A stretch of DNA of 64,000 nt. Source: Prillingera fragicola (lineage: Eukaryota; Basidiomycota; Tremellomycetes; Trichosporonales; Trichosporonaceae). How positions within the stretch are numbered: the first letter of the stretch is position 1; each line of letters starts with the position of its first letter. This document shows positions 34,721-48,592 of this stretch, piece after piece. The stretch covers positions 310,001 through 374,000 of the forward strand of contig BEDY01000006.1 of NCBI GenBank assembly GCA_002335605.1, in the 5' to 3' direction. The notes under the pieces were generated by a model. That model ran no database searches and had not been told where the DNA came from. It worked only from the letters and a program-made list of their open reading frames with translations. The position numbers and the translations under genes are program-made.

Positions 34721-35405
34721 ATGTCTGCCGCAGCGGTAAGTACTGCAGCGCACCAACAACAACAGCAACAGGGCAGAACGCTGACAATGCAGCCCGTCAA
34801 CCCGCGTCCCTTTCTCCAGGACCTCACCGGCAAGAAGGTCACGGTGCGCTTGAAGTGGGGTCTCGAGTACCGTGGCTTCCTCACCTCGACCGACGGCTAC
34901 TTCAACCTCCAGGTAAGTGCTTGCATATGACGACGAGGGGCTTTGGAAGGCGCGCAAGCTTGATGTTGCACATGAGCGCGCATCCAACCGAGGCCTGCGA
35001 TGATGGACATGGAGATTCTAGCTGCGGCCGGTTGCTCCAACTTTGTCAGCGGTCCTGCGTTGCTCGCGTGATGCAGCAGGTATTTGGCATAGGCAAGCAA
35101 GCACAGTCTCCCTCCTGCGCGATGGCATCCTTGCTGGAACCACGGTATCGGCGCGTCTGCGCAGAAGGCCGTTGTTTGCTCCAAGAAACAGCCTCCCTTC
35201 TCTCCTCGACGTCACGACTTGACCAGCAAGCGCTAACACCTCTCAGTTGACAGGTACCGAGGAGATTGAGAACGGCAAGTCGAACGGCCAGCTCGGCGAG
35301 GTGTTCATCCGGTAAGTCGTACCATTGCGTTCTGTGTAGTGTGGCTGACGGAACAGTTGCAACAACGTGCTGTACATTCGCGAGGCAAAGGATGGACAGC
35401 CTTAG
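34721..35405 (+). CDS. SMX3: Small nuclear ribonucleoprotein F (SmF)
   Basis: Subunit of the heptameric Sm ring on spliceosomal snRNAs. Spliced protein: [40 protein letters not shown] and YFNLQ joined to [10 protein letters not shown], then [20 protein letters not shown] and P. Sm1 is the VRLKW...[11 protein letters not shown] part and Sm2 is VFIRCNNVLYI with the conserved R-C/G-N-N. Intron 1 (34736-34792) has no stop and a length divisible by three, so an unspliced reading looks open; the SmF N-terminus supports splicing. Intron 2 (34913-35246) is about 330 bases, far longer than its neighbours. Intron 3 is at ~35311-35355. About 80 residues, as usual. Confidence 0.94.
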
Positions 35406-35652
35406 GGTGTAAAAAAGCGACTAGTCTAGTTGGTGGTGCGCGAGCAGGTGCTCGTCAAGGAGCATGCGGCATGAGGCTGGTGTGTGGGGTGTGACGTGCG
35501 ATGCGCGGGGAGCGCGCCATGTAGTGTATGGTACTCTAGAGTGATGCCATGATATCCATTTCGAGAGCTGTCGTCTCGTTGCTCCTGCTGACCGATTGCC
35601 ATTAATTCATGTCCTATGCTACTATCTACACCCCCATGCTATGCCCCAAAGT

Positions 35653-37049
35653 CTAGTTGTTCTTGATACCAACACCGGCAAGGGCGTCGGCAAGCCTGTT
35701 ACGTCAGTGGTCATGCCAACTTGGTGATGAGGGTACTCACTCGTCGACACTCTCGTCGGTCGCGGCAGGAAGCCCGGCCTTGCCCTCGTCGTCGACACCG
35801 GCGGCAACGCCGTCGTCCTCGCCAGCACGGCCCTCGGGGGTCTCCTCTTCCTGCTCCTTCTTCTGCTCCTCCTCCTCCTCGGACTGCTCCTCCTCGCTCT
35901 CCTCCTCCTCCTCCGATCCGGGCTCCTCCATGTCGTCGACTGCGGACGTTAGCTCCATCTTTCAAGCCACGCGAATACTCACGCTCGTCAAGAGCGTCCT
36001 CGTGACCGTGAAGAGCAAGCGCCTTGCGGACCTCCTCGATACACTCGTCCTCAGGGTCCGCCTTGTTGCCGTTCAGCTCGAGCACGGTGAGGTTGGTGAG
36101 GTGCTGCGAGATGGCAACAGCAAGGAGCTCGATGGCACGCTTGTCAAACTCGCCGTACTGAAGCTTGAGGGTCTCGAGCTTGGGGTTGCTGCCGAGGCTG
36201 AGCGAGGTTGCGAGCGCGATACCGCCAGCGGTGCCGAGGAGGCAGTCCGAGAGGTTGAGCTCGCGGAGGCCGGGCCACGAGTCGAGGACCTTGACGATGG
36301 CGCGGGTTCCTGAGCGAGTAGCAGTGTTGTCCTGGAAGTCGAGGACCTCGAGAGTGGGACACTTGGAGAGCCCCTTGGCGAGCTGGGCAATACCCTCCAT
36401 GCGGATACCGTTCTGGGGCATGCGGACCTCGGTGAGCTTGCCGTGCGCGGCAAAGGCCTCGGCCCAGTGAGGAGCCGAGCCGTTCTCCAGACGATTACGG
36501 CCGCAAACGACCACACGAAGGTTGCTCTCCTTGCCAGCGGCCTTGACACGCTTGGCGTTCTCGAGAAGAGCGTTGGAGACGACGGTTCCGCCCCAGATAC
36601 CCAAGCCGTTGTTGTTCAGCTTGAAGACCTGCATGGACGTGTTTCCCTGCAGGAATGGAACCATGGCGTCGGCGCAGCGGCCACCAAAGGCATTGTCGGA
36701 CAAGTTGAGCTCGACAAGCGACTCGTGGTTGGTAAGCGCACTGCAAAGAGCCTCGAGTGCTTGAGGGATCTCGGAGATCAAACGGCCAGTGAAGATGTCG
36801 GCAAAGTCCGCGACCTGTTGTGTCAACAGCTGAGCCTGCATTGTTTCCTACCTTGAGAGACTTCTTGTCCTTGAGAACAGCAGCGATAGCCTCACATGCC
36901 TCGACACCGAGCGAGTTTCCACCAAAGTGGACCTCCTCGACGTCCTCTAGGGCCACGAGCTCGGAGAGGTAGGGCTCGAGGTCGGCCTTGGTGTTGGCCT
37001 TGAGGTTCTTGCCAAGAATGGAGAAGACTTTGCCGTTCGATGCCGACAT
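35653..37049 (-). CDS. RNA1: Ran GTPase-activating protein (RanGAP, Rna1)
   Basis: Stimulates GTP hydrolysis by Ran in the cytoplasm and so sets the direction of nuclear transport. Start MSASNGKVFSILGKNLKANT. Eleven or so leucine-rich repeats follow, e.g. VEEVHFGGNSLGVEACEAIA, SLVELNLSDNAFGGRCADAM, MQVFKLNNNGLGIWGG, LRVVVCGRNRLENGS and LEVLDFQDNTATRSGTRAIV. GRNRLENGS contains the Arg of the conserved RanGAP loop. A long acidic stretch (EEEEESEEEQSEEEEEQKK) is the typical Rna1 tail, then ADALAGVGIKNN. Introns lie at ~36784-36852, ~35944-35984 and ~35699-35740. The order LRR then acidic tail and the ~420-residue length fit fungal Rna1. Confidence 0.95.
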
Positions 37050-37252
37050 GATGAGCTCTATGCAATGAAGTCTAGTGGTAATGCTAATGGATCGTGATGA
37101 GCACGGACAAAAAGTTAAAGAGGTGGTCGTGTTGATGGTGGCGACAGCGGAAGCAAATCGGGTGGCACGGTGGCACTCACAGGGGGGCGGGACAGGGGAC
37201 ATCTATGCATGATACAAGTGACAAAGGCTGCTAACAAAGGGACATGAGGAAA

Positions 37253-40058
37253 CTACTGGGGCATGTGCTTGTTCTGTGACTGCTGGCGTTAGCGCATGTC
37301 AATCTCTTGGCATACCCAAGGCTCGTCGGTGGGGCCGTATGGGCGAGCAGGGCGTTTGTGTGGTGCCACGGAGTCTGCCATCTTTCGCGCTTGTCCACGA
37401 GCTACTATCAGCTGAGTTGCCAACGCACACTCACCAAGCGGGAACACAAGGCCTAGCTCGTAGTTGTTTATCTGAAGAGTCAGACAGGCGACGCGGTAAG
37501 CTCACATTGAGGGTCGGGGGCTTGTTATCAAAGTTGAGGGTGCCCTGGAAGTCAGCGCCATCTCACTACAAGTACGAACCCAAGCAGAGGGCGAGAAGTT
37601 GTGCGAGCCTACATAAGCCCAACCGCCAACACCCTCTCCTTCGTCAAGCTCATCTGCCTTCCGCTTCCCGGAACTAGAGGCAGAGGCACCGAGAGGCGAC
37701 GGCGCGGGCTCGAACAGCGCGATGAGCACCTTGGCGTGCATCAGCACGCCTCCGCGCTTCGAGTTGGCGTCGTGGAACATGTGCTTGGTTTTGTCGGTGA
37801 AGGAAGATGAGCTAAACATGGTACCGCCACCCTGCAATTGTGAGTCTCGGCCCGTGTGTCTCCTCTATTGACTCACTGGTCTGCCGTTAATGCTGTTGTC
37901 GACTGTCGCCAGGGACGGGAAAATGATCTTGAGAGGTGGCCAAGTCTTGGGCTTTGGAATGCGAGAGATAGCGAGTAGACTCTTGCCGCAGCACGCCTCG
38001 TAAAAGTTATTGTACCAGTCCACGCCATAACGTCCAAGAGACGAAGACTAGTATCAGTCCCAGCCTGCTAGCTTGTGCTCACCTGGAACTCTCCCACCAA
38101 CCGCTCATTCTTCTTCGGCACCCAGCCCTCCTCCTCCAGCACTGTGGCAAGACGCGCAATGCCATACTGCTTCATCTTGTCAAACCCAGTGTACGTGCCG
38201 GGCATACTTGCCACAAGCCGCACAGTGACCCGACTCCAGTCAAAGCGGGCAAGATCGGCAAAGGCCTTGTCATTTCCAGTCAGAGGCAGAGATTTGCCAA
38301 GAGGATGGAACTGCTCCAACTTGCCAAGAGCTTCGTGAACTCGGAGACGCGTGAAGATGAGGCGGAACTGATCAGGAAATTCGGGAAGGATTGTGCTGTC
38401 TCTGGAGGACAGAACACGCGACCCCTTCAATGGGAGAAAGTCTTGCACAAACACGGTGTTCTCAATTTGCTCATAGTCGTAGTCCACTAGATTGGCAGTC
38501 ATGATGGCCACGCGGAGACGCCCAGTTTTGTAGAAAATCCAGGCAAACTTCATATGCTCTGCACCGCGCTTGCCAGCCATGTCGGGATAGCACCAAGCCT
38601 CACCGTCAGGTCGAATGTTGAATTTGCCCTGCAGCGACCGCATCTTGTTGAAGTCTTCCACAGGTGGTCTGCAAATGCGAATGGTGGGGCACACGTCCGG
38701 CATAGGGAAGAAAGCGTCGCGATCGATCCACGGGTTGTCCCAAACAAAGCTGGAGACAATAAGGAGACTCATCTGTGATGTCTCATCTGTTAGTAGGCTC
38801 ACCCAATCCCCACTCACGTCACCAAACACGTCGTGAATGCCAAATGTTGGCTCAGTGGTCGGATCGCCAATCTTGAGGGCGACGTGGCGGAGTTCGCCCT
38901 CCAGATAATACTCCCCAGCAGCATCGCGGTGAAAAGTTCCTGTTGATTGAAGAGGATGGTCGCAACGACGGCGCTGAGATGCGCTCAGAGTTGTCATTAA
39001 GGCTGAACTAGAAGAAGCGGTTGAGGACTTGGTGGCAGACATAGCTGCTGTACTTGGAGCTGAGCGCGCGGCCTGTCGAGCTAAGCGCTCACGTTCCAGC
39101 GCGGCCCGGTCAATCTTGAGCGCTCCAAGCTGCAACCCGGCGGTCAAAGTAGCAGGTTTAGCAATAGGCTCAACAGGGGTGGACGCTCCAGAAACAGGTG
39201 CGCTTGGTGGAGCGGACACGCAAGCGGGAGAGGTTTCAGCAGTAGAGGCAATCTTCTGGCGCTTGCGGTCACGCTCCTGGCGTTGCTCTTCCCGATATGC
39301 TTCGCGTGACATTTGCAAGGCAAGGTTGGCAGCAGCGATTTCTTCATCCGAGTCAACCTCCTCCTCGGCCACCGGAGGCAGAGAAACTTCATCCATCGAT
39401 GCCTTGAGCGCCCTGCACATCAACGCACGAACTTTTGCAATGGTAACGCTGCTTACTCGGCTAGCATTTTGCGCTCTTCTTCAGGTGTCTCTTCACGGGC
39501 AGGTGCAGGCGGCGGGTTGCGTTGCTCGGCTTCCGACAAGGCAATTGCGCGCTGCAAATCGTTATCGTCGTCGTCGTCGTCTATTACAATCGGTGACGAA
39601 TGGCTCGCGCCGTGTAGAGCTGCATGCTCTCGAGCTGAAAGAGCAAGAGCCCTGAATCTGTTATCTGGCTGTGGGAAAGGCAAGGACGCACTGTGCCAAC
39701 TCATCATCCTCCTCATGGTGGGTCTCTACAGCTGAACGTGGTGGAGGCGCCGCAACGCCCCACGTCAACCAAGCCGCCCTGCGGCAGTGTCAGTTCGAAG
39801 CGGTGTTGTCCACAGCAAAGTCTCACCTCCTCAGCTCATCAATGTCAGCCGTGTCTGGATCAACGTCTCCAAAAGTGTCCCTGACATGTCTGTCAAACTC
39901 GCGATTGCTGCCAGGACGTGGGACGGGCCCGCGGTCGGAGCCATAGGCCGCGTACTGCGCACTGCAGCGTTCAGCATGCAACGTCACTACCCAAAAGCTT
40001 ACCGTCCCATTCCTGCCAGCATGGCCTCCATGCGATTCTCTTCGTTGTCGTCGTCCAT
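37253..40058 (-). CDS. TDP1: Tyrosyl-DNA phosphodiesterase 1 with N-terminal ubiquitin-interacting motifs
   Basis: Phospholipase D-fold enzyme that removes stalled topoisomerase I peptides from DNA 3' ends. N-terminus MDDDNEENRMEAMLAGMGR. Up to four UIM-like helices follow: EEDDELAQALALSAREHA, DDNDLQRAIALSEAEQ, EEERKMLAEALKASMDE and EEIAAANLALQMSREAYREE. The catalytic part starts near CDHPLQSTGTFHRDAAGEYY. HKD motif 1 is AEHMKFAWIFY...MTANLVDYDY and motif 2 is LMHAKVLIALFEP...YVGSHNFSPSAWG. The C-terminus reads GTLNFDNKPPTLN, NNYELGLVFPL, PYGPTDEPWSQNKHMPQ. At least nine short introns. The divergent partner SMC3 starts 286 bases away. UIM count depends on splice calls, but the first lies across a good GT-AG junction. 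Confidence 0.88.
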
Positions 40059-40188
40059 GGTGGAAAGTGCAATGTTGGCAAGACGATGATGGTGGTGGAT
40101 AGGTTTAACGCTTCTTGGGTGGCCAGTGGTGCCTGAAGAACCTGGGGGCCCAATGTATATTTGCTTCCGCTGCACTGTGTGGATTAGC

Positions 40189-40194
40189 ACGCGT
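40189..40194. promoter_or_regulatory. MluI cell-cycle box (ACGCGT) between TDP1 and SMC3
   Basis: A perfect ACGCGT palindrome is followed directly by CGCGTC, midway between the divergent TDP1 and SMC3 starts. MBF binds such sites in yeasts to drive G1/S genes, cohesin genes among them. Confidence 0.4.
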
Positions 40195-40343
40195 CGCGTC
40201 AACCGCGATCATTCCGCGTCCTCGACCGTTGACAATTATCCCATCCACAACAGAAACAGCGTCCATTTCTTCTGCGCATCTGCGTCTGCTGCAGCTAGCA
40301 AGCTCTAGATCATCATCTGGGACAACCGCAGCACTCGGCAGCC

Positions 40344-44252
<3,909 letters not shown>

Positions 44253-44588
44253 ACAGCCGGCTTTAGTGCTAGACCGGGAGCTGTGTGATCTGTATTATTG
44301 TATGCACTCTGTACATCTGGGTAAGCGCCAGGGGCCAGTCTCTTCGTCGACTGTCACAACCTCGTCACTCAACGTTTCTGACGCCGAAGATTATCCGTTG
44401 TCAACATGGTCGTCATACGCGTCATCGACTTGTCCAAGTGGAGGTCATTCGCCACCCGACAGTCCAACATATACGAGCAGTGACGTCCACATCCTCTTCG
44501 CCCACATCAGCACAAACCCAACAGCATCCCACCAAACTCCACCCTCATCCACCAAGCCCCACCAAGCCTCACCCAACCACAACCAACA
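44253..44588. other. Intergenic, 336 bases
   Basis: SMC3 3' flank and putative promoter of the small ORF. C/A-rich just before the small ORF's ATG. Nothing else recognised. Confidence 0.5.
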
Positions 44589-44786
44589 ATGTCAGGCATG
44601 TCCGGCCGCCAAGACGGCACCCTTGCCAACGACCCGAACTGGAGTGGCAAGGAGCGCTCCGCTGAGGAAATCTACATCCGCGCCGTCGAGGAGGAGAAGA
44701 AGAAGGCTGCCGGCGGCAACGAGGTCCGCGAGGAGGCGCGCGAGGCGGAGCACCATGATGGGAGTAAGCGGGATGCCAAGGAGTGA
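44589..44786 (+). CDS. Small hydrophilic protein, 65 residues, unknown
   Basis: Single-exon ORF with a good start context (aacaATGTC). It begins MSGMSGRQDGTLANDPNWSG and is dominated by Lys/Glu/Ala (VEEEKKKAAGG, VREEAREAEHH), with no Cys or hydrophobic segment, so probably disordered or a single helix. A CA-rich, leader-like tract precedes it, as for other genes here. It resembles small stress-type hydrophilic proteins in composition only. No family recognised. It could be spurious, but start context, codon use and placement between two genes favour a real gene. Confidence 0.5.
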   Translation: MSGMSGRQDGTLANDPNWSGKERSAEEIYIRAVEEEKKKAAGGNEVREEAREAEHHDGSKRDAKE

Positions 44787-44940
44787 ATGGGGAAGCAGTG
44801 GATATGTGAATAAGTGAAATGCATGATAAACCTATGCCCGTGGAGCCTATGCCTTTCCAATGCTATGCTGGAGAGTCTAATTCTACTCATCAATGTGGTC
44901 CGAGACATGGCGCTGTCCGAGACCGCCGTCCATCCGACTC

Positions 44941-46149
44941 CTAGATACACCGTGGCCACAACCCCTCGCCGACCAACGCGCCCACACCGCCTTGGGTGAA
45001 CACCACTCTCAACCAGTCGCGCACCTCCTCGACCTCGAGGCCAGCGACGCGCAGGATCCCGCCGGCGTCACTCAGCACGCTCCAGCTCCACAACACTCCC
45101 GGGGGGCGGGGGACTTGGAACTGGCTCGTCCCGTCTGCGTAGCCCTGCAGCGTCTCGCGCAGCCGCACCAGGTGCGGGCCGTGGATGAGCACCGTGACGT
45201 AGACGTGGTAGGGTGCCAGTCGGCGCGCGAGGGGGGTGAGGCCCGAGGCTGGGATGGCGGTGTCGAACGGTGCATTGTCGAGCACGGTGCGTTCGCGCGC
45301 GACGATGCGGCCTGGAGGTCTTTGGGGGGTGTCGACTCCAGGCTCAGTCTTGACCTCACTGGCGCCGGTCTCGAGCACGATCTCGTTGGTGCTGGCATAG
45401 CACGCCATGGCCCACACCTCCTCGTCCTCGTCGCTCCTGATCGGGCCGGGGATGGCAGGTCGTTTGCCGCGGCCAGAGTTGACCCAGTCGAGAATGAGAG
45501 CCGAGGAGGTGTTGTTGGCGAGTACGACTCGTTGAGCCTGCGCGTATCGGCTGTCCCGGAAGGGCGAAAGCGAGTCGGGAAGAAGCAAGATGAGGGCACC
45601 GGGGGCGACGTTGATGTGCAAACGCTGCCGGGTCGTGGGTGCCGTGTTTGTAGCATCTTTTGGCACGTCGTTCGCTGTGCTGGCAGGACCCGAGCTCGGC
45701 CCAGCTTTCAACCTCACATGGACTCCCTTGCCGTGGCTCAAGGGCCGCATGCCCATACGGTGCTTGAACACCTTGGTACTCCCCTGCGTGAGCAGCACCA
45801 GCGTGCATCCAGCGTCCACACTGCAAGCCAGCGCAACCTTGTCTCCTGCGACAAGCCCACCACCATACGCAAGCATGTACGCCATGCCGACATTGGGAGG
45901 CTGCGATGGGAGTGGTGAAGGTGCTAGGAGCTTTAGCGGGTACGAGCCGTGCAAAGTAGCAAACTGCGCGCGGTTTGGGTTGGTGAGGTGCAGCGTGCCG
46001 CTGCCCGGGTCGCGTGAGGTTGGATTTGTGAGCGGGTCATGTGTGCCTCTTGTGAGAGAAGAAGGTATGGGAGGGAGGGTGTTGAGGAGGGGTTTCATGT
46101 CGAGCGACGGTTTAACGTCGACGCTGGCAAGGGCGTCGACGGTCGACAT
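44941..46149 (-). CDS. URE4: Urease accessory protein UreD (UreH)
   Basis: UreD works with UreF and UreG to insert nickel into apo-urease. Recognised by GTLHLTNPNRAQFATLHGSY, AYMLAYGGGLVAGDKVALAC and LVLLTQGSTKVFKHRMG, the GGG-x-x-x-GD and LTQGSTK-(V/I)-(F/Y)-K signatures of the family, then LILLLPDSLSPFRDSRYAQA. The frame is open further upstream to 46341 with extra ATGs (e.g. MLPSLTLAGVRLSEWVEITA). I chose MSTVDALASVDVKPSLDMKP at 46147-46149 because it is nearest the conserved domain, but the longer form cannot be excluded. A ~60-residue insert (TKTEPGVDTPQRPPGRIVAR) breaks the domain near the middle. Gene name follows Cryptococcus usage. Intronless in the visible frame. Confidence 0.9.
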   Translation of the reverse strand: MSTVDALASVDVKPSLDMKPLLNTLPPIPSSLTRGTHDPLTNPTSRDPGSGTLHLTNPNRAQFATLHGSYPLKLLAPSPLPSQPPNVGMAYMLAYGGGLVAGDKVALACSVDAGCTLVLLTQGSTKVFKHRMGMRPLSHGKGVHVRLKAGPSSGPASTANDVPKDATNTAPTTRQRLHINVAPGALILLLPDSLSPFRDSRYAQAQRVVLANNTSSALILDWVNSGRGKRPAIPGPIRSDEDEEVWAMACYASTNEIVLETGASEVKTEPGVDTPQRPPGRIVARERTVLDNAPFDTAIPASGLTPLARRLAPYHVYVTVLIHGPHLVRLRETLQGYADGTSQFQVPRPPGVLWSWSVLSDAGGILRVAGLEVEEVRDWLRVVFTQGGVGALVGEGLWPRCI

Positions 46150-46443
46150 GGTTTTTGTAATGGGCTGTGAGAGCGTAGGGATGAGTGAGAGGTCAAGAGT
46201 TCTAGTTGTGGTTTGCCTCTGGACTTTTGGCTGTTGCGGGTTCTTGGCTGCTGTTATCTCTACCCACTCAGACAGACGAACACCAGCCAGAGTGAGGGAC
46301 GGAAGCATTTTACACGTGTATGTCACGTGGCATAACCCCATGTGGTGCCTTGGTCGTGGACTCTGCTCGTCCGCTGGTAATCCGGATCCAGTCCAGGCTG
46401 GTTGCGACGACGACGACGACTAGAGACCACGACGCGTACCAAA

Positions 46444-48468
46444 ATGTTGGACTCAAACTCCATCTCTCGTATCTGGCAACAGCGCCAACAACAGGGCAAA
46501 ACATCCAGAATGCCAGGAACCCAGGACGTTCCAGTCATTCTCCACAATGACAAGCGCGGCTTGCTCGTCGTCGAAGATGGCCAGCTAGAAGTACTCCAGC
46601 TCGAGGCAGATGGATCCCGTGAGTCGTCGCGATGCTGGTTCTCAAAGGCCCGCTACCAACACGTCTCACCAGCCTGGCTGACATTGTAGCTCCCAAGCGT
46701 TTGCTTTGCTCGCCGACGCGTCTACTCCTGCGCGCGCGCCTCGCACCAGCCGACCAAGACAATGTCGGCAACCGCCGCCTCGACCTGCACGTTCTGCACC
46801 AGAAGGGCAGTGCAAGCCATTTGCTACGCATCTCCAAGATCCATGTCCTCGTCGAGCCTACTCATGCCACGGACGCCGAGGAGTGGGTCGAGACGCTCAT
46901 GAGCGCCGCGTATCCCGGTAAGTCGCAGCTGGCGCCAAGGAACCACACTAGTGCCAAAAGCGCGCCGCCCCATACTGCCACAACAAACACGCTGACCCAG
47001 CAGTCACCAAGCCGTATCGCAAGGTCCTCCTCTTTGTAAACCCCGTCGGCGGCAAGGGAAAAGCGCGCAGCATTGTCAAGGATACTGTCGTGCCCATTCT
47101 TGATGCGGCAGGGTGTCTCATTGAGCTCGTCGAAACAACTCACCGCTACCATGCGGAGGAGGTTGTCAAAGCGATGGAGCTCAAGTATGAGTGAGTAATG
47201 GAGTGGCGCGTTGGATATTAGTCGTTCTGACAAGCCCAGCGTGATTGCCACAGCATCTGGTGACGGCCTGGTGTTCGAGGTCCTCAACGGTCTTGCCGAG
47301 CGGCCAGATGCAAAGCGTGCACTGCGCACACCAATCGCGCCTATTCCAACAGGATCGGCCAACGCATGCTGCACGAACTTGTTTGGTGTCGAGGACACTT
47401 TCAACGTTGAGCTAGCTACCCTCAACATTATCAAGGGTCAAAACCTGCCAGTCGACCTCTGTTCCGTCCTCCTCATGCCGAGCGGCAAGCGACGCGTTTC
47501 CTTTCTGTCGCAGGCCTTGGGCCTTATGGTTGACGCCGACATTGGCACCGAAAACCTCCGCTGGATGGGCGACAGCCGATTCATGTATGGCTTCATCCGC
47601 GGCGTGGCCCAGAACAAGATCTGCAAGGCGCGCCTGAAGCTGGACATTGTCACGGACGACAAGGACAGCATGGCTGCCACTGCGCGTGCGGCTGCGCGTG
47701 AGGCGATGGGCGGCAACCGCGCGGTCGGCGGCGGAACTGACCCCTTGGAATTGATTCGTGGCGTGCAGAAGATGAGCGTCTCGCCCACCACGCCCGTGTT
47801 CGCCGAGTCTGAGGCTGTTGCTGTGGCCAACGGTGACAGCGGCAAGGAACCCCAGACCAAGGACGGGGACGAGGACGGACCACTCCCTCCTGCGTTGCCG
47901 CTCAAGCCCGACGACACCTGGCTTACCATCGACTCGCAGGCTGGCCGCAAGCCCACCCCCGACGCTCAGCCTGGACCGGGCGGATGGGTGGACGGAAACG
48001 GCATGCTCTACCTCTAGTACGTCTGAATCACCACCATGCACTAACCCCCACAGCGCCGGTCTCATGCCATGGGTATCCCGCGACCTCAACCAGTGGCCGG
48101 TCGTGCAGGCGGGCGCCGGCGTGATTGATCTCGTTGTCCAGCGCGTCGTTCCGCGCGGAACGCTGCTCAAGGCCATTGCGGGCTCGGAGAAGGGCGAGAC
48201 GTTCTGGGAAGAGTCGCAGCACTACTACAAGGTGCGCGCCTTTACGGCCGAAAACCTGGAGACCAACAAGGAGTGTTCAGTCACCCTCGACGGCGAGGGG
48301 TATCGCTTTGAGAGCTTTCACGTCGAGGTCCTCCCCCGTGCTGCCACGCTGTGCTCGCTCGATGGACGGTTCTACCTCTCCGAGTTTGTGACCACTAGCA
48401 AGTCTGGGCCAAAGGTTGGAGCCAGTGCCGCGTCCAAGGCCAACAGGAGGCGTAGCTTGTTTGGATGA
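46444..48468 (+). CDS. LCB4: Sphingoid long-chain base kinase (sphingosine kinase, DAGK catalytic fold)
   Basis: Phosphorylates dihydrosphingosine and phytosphingosine. N-terminal PH-like part (VPVILHNDKRGLLVVEDGQL ... HVLVEPTHATDAEEWVETLM). The kinase core is KVLLFVNPVGGKGKARSIVK, then ETTHRYHAEEVVKAMELKYD. After an intron comes VIATASGDGLVFEVLNGLAE, where SGDG matches sphingosine kinases rather than the GGDG of diacylglycerol kinases. PIPTGSANACCTN and LMVDADIGTENLRWMGDSRF follow. A Pro/Ala/Lys-rich insertion of about 110 residues (47670-47960) separates the two lobes before VSRDLNQWPVVQAGAGVIDL. C-terminal FHVEVLPRAATLCSLDGRFY. Introns near 46619-46687, 46919-47001, ~47191-47238 and ~48017-48052. 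Divergent from UreD by 294 bases. Confidence 0.92.
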
Positions 48469-48592
48469 GCTTATTATACCACATTTATATTTCTTAATCT
48501 CTAAGGGGGTCATGATATTCATACACTGTCTTCACGCTGGGCTCTAGATTGCTTGTCGTGGGATAGTGATACAGCGGTCGTGTGTCTGCGGC

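Noticed and set aside
34999..35006. C-box-like ATGATGG in the long SmF intron as a C/D snoRNA
   Set aside because: One mismatch to RTGATGA, and no CTGA D box or terminal stem was found downstream.
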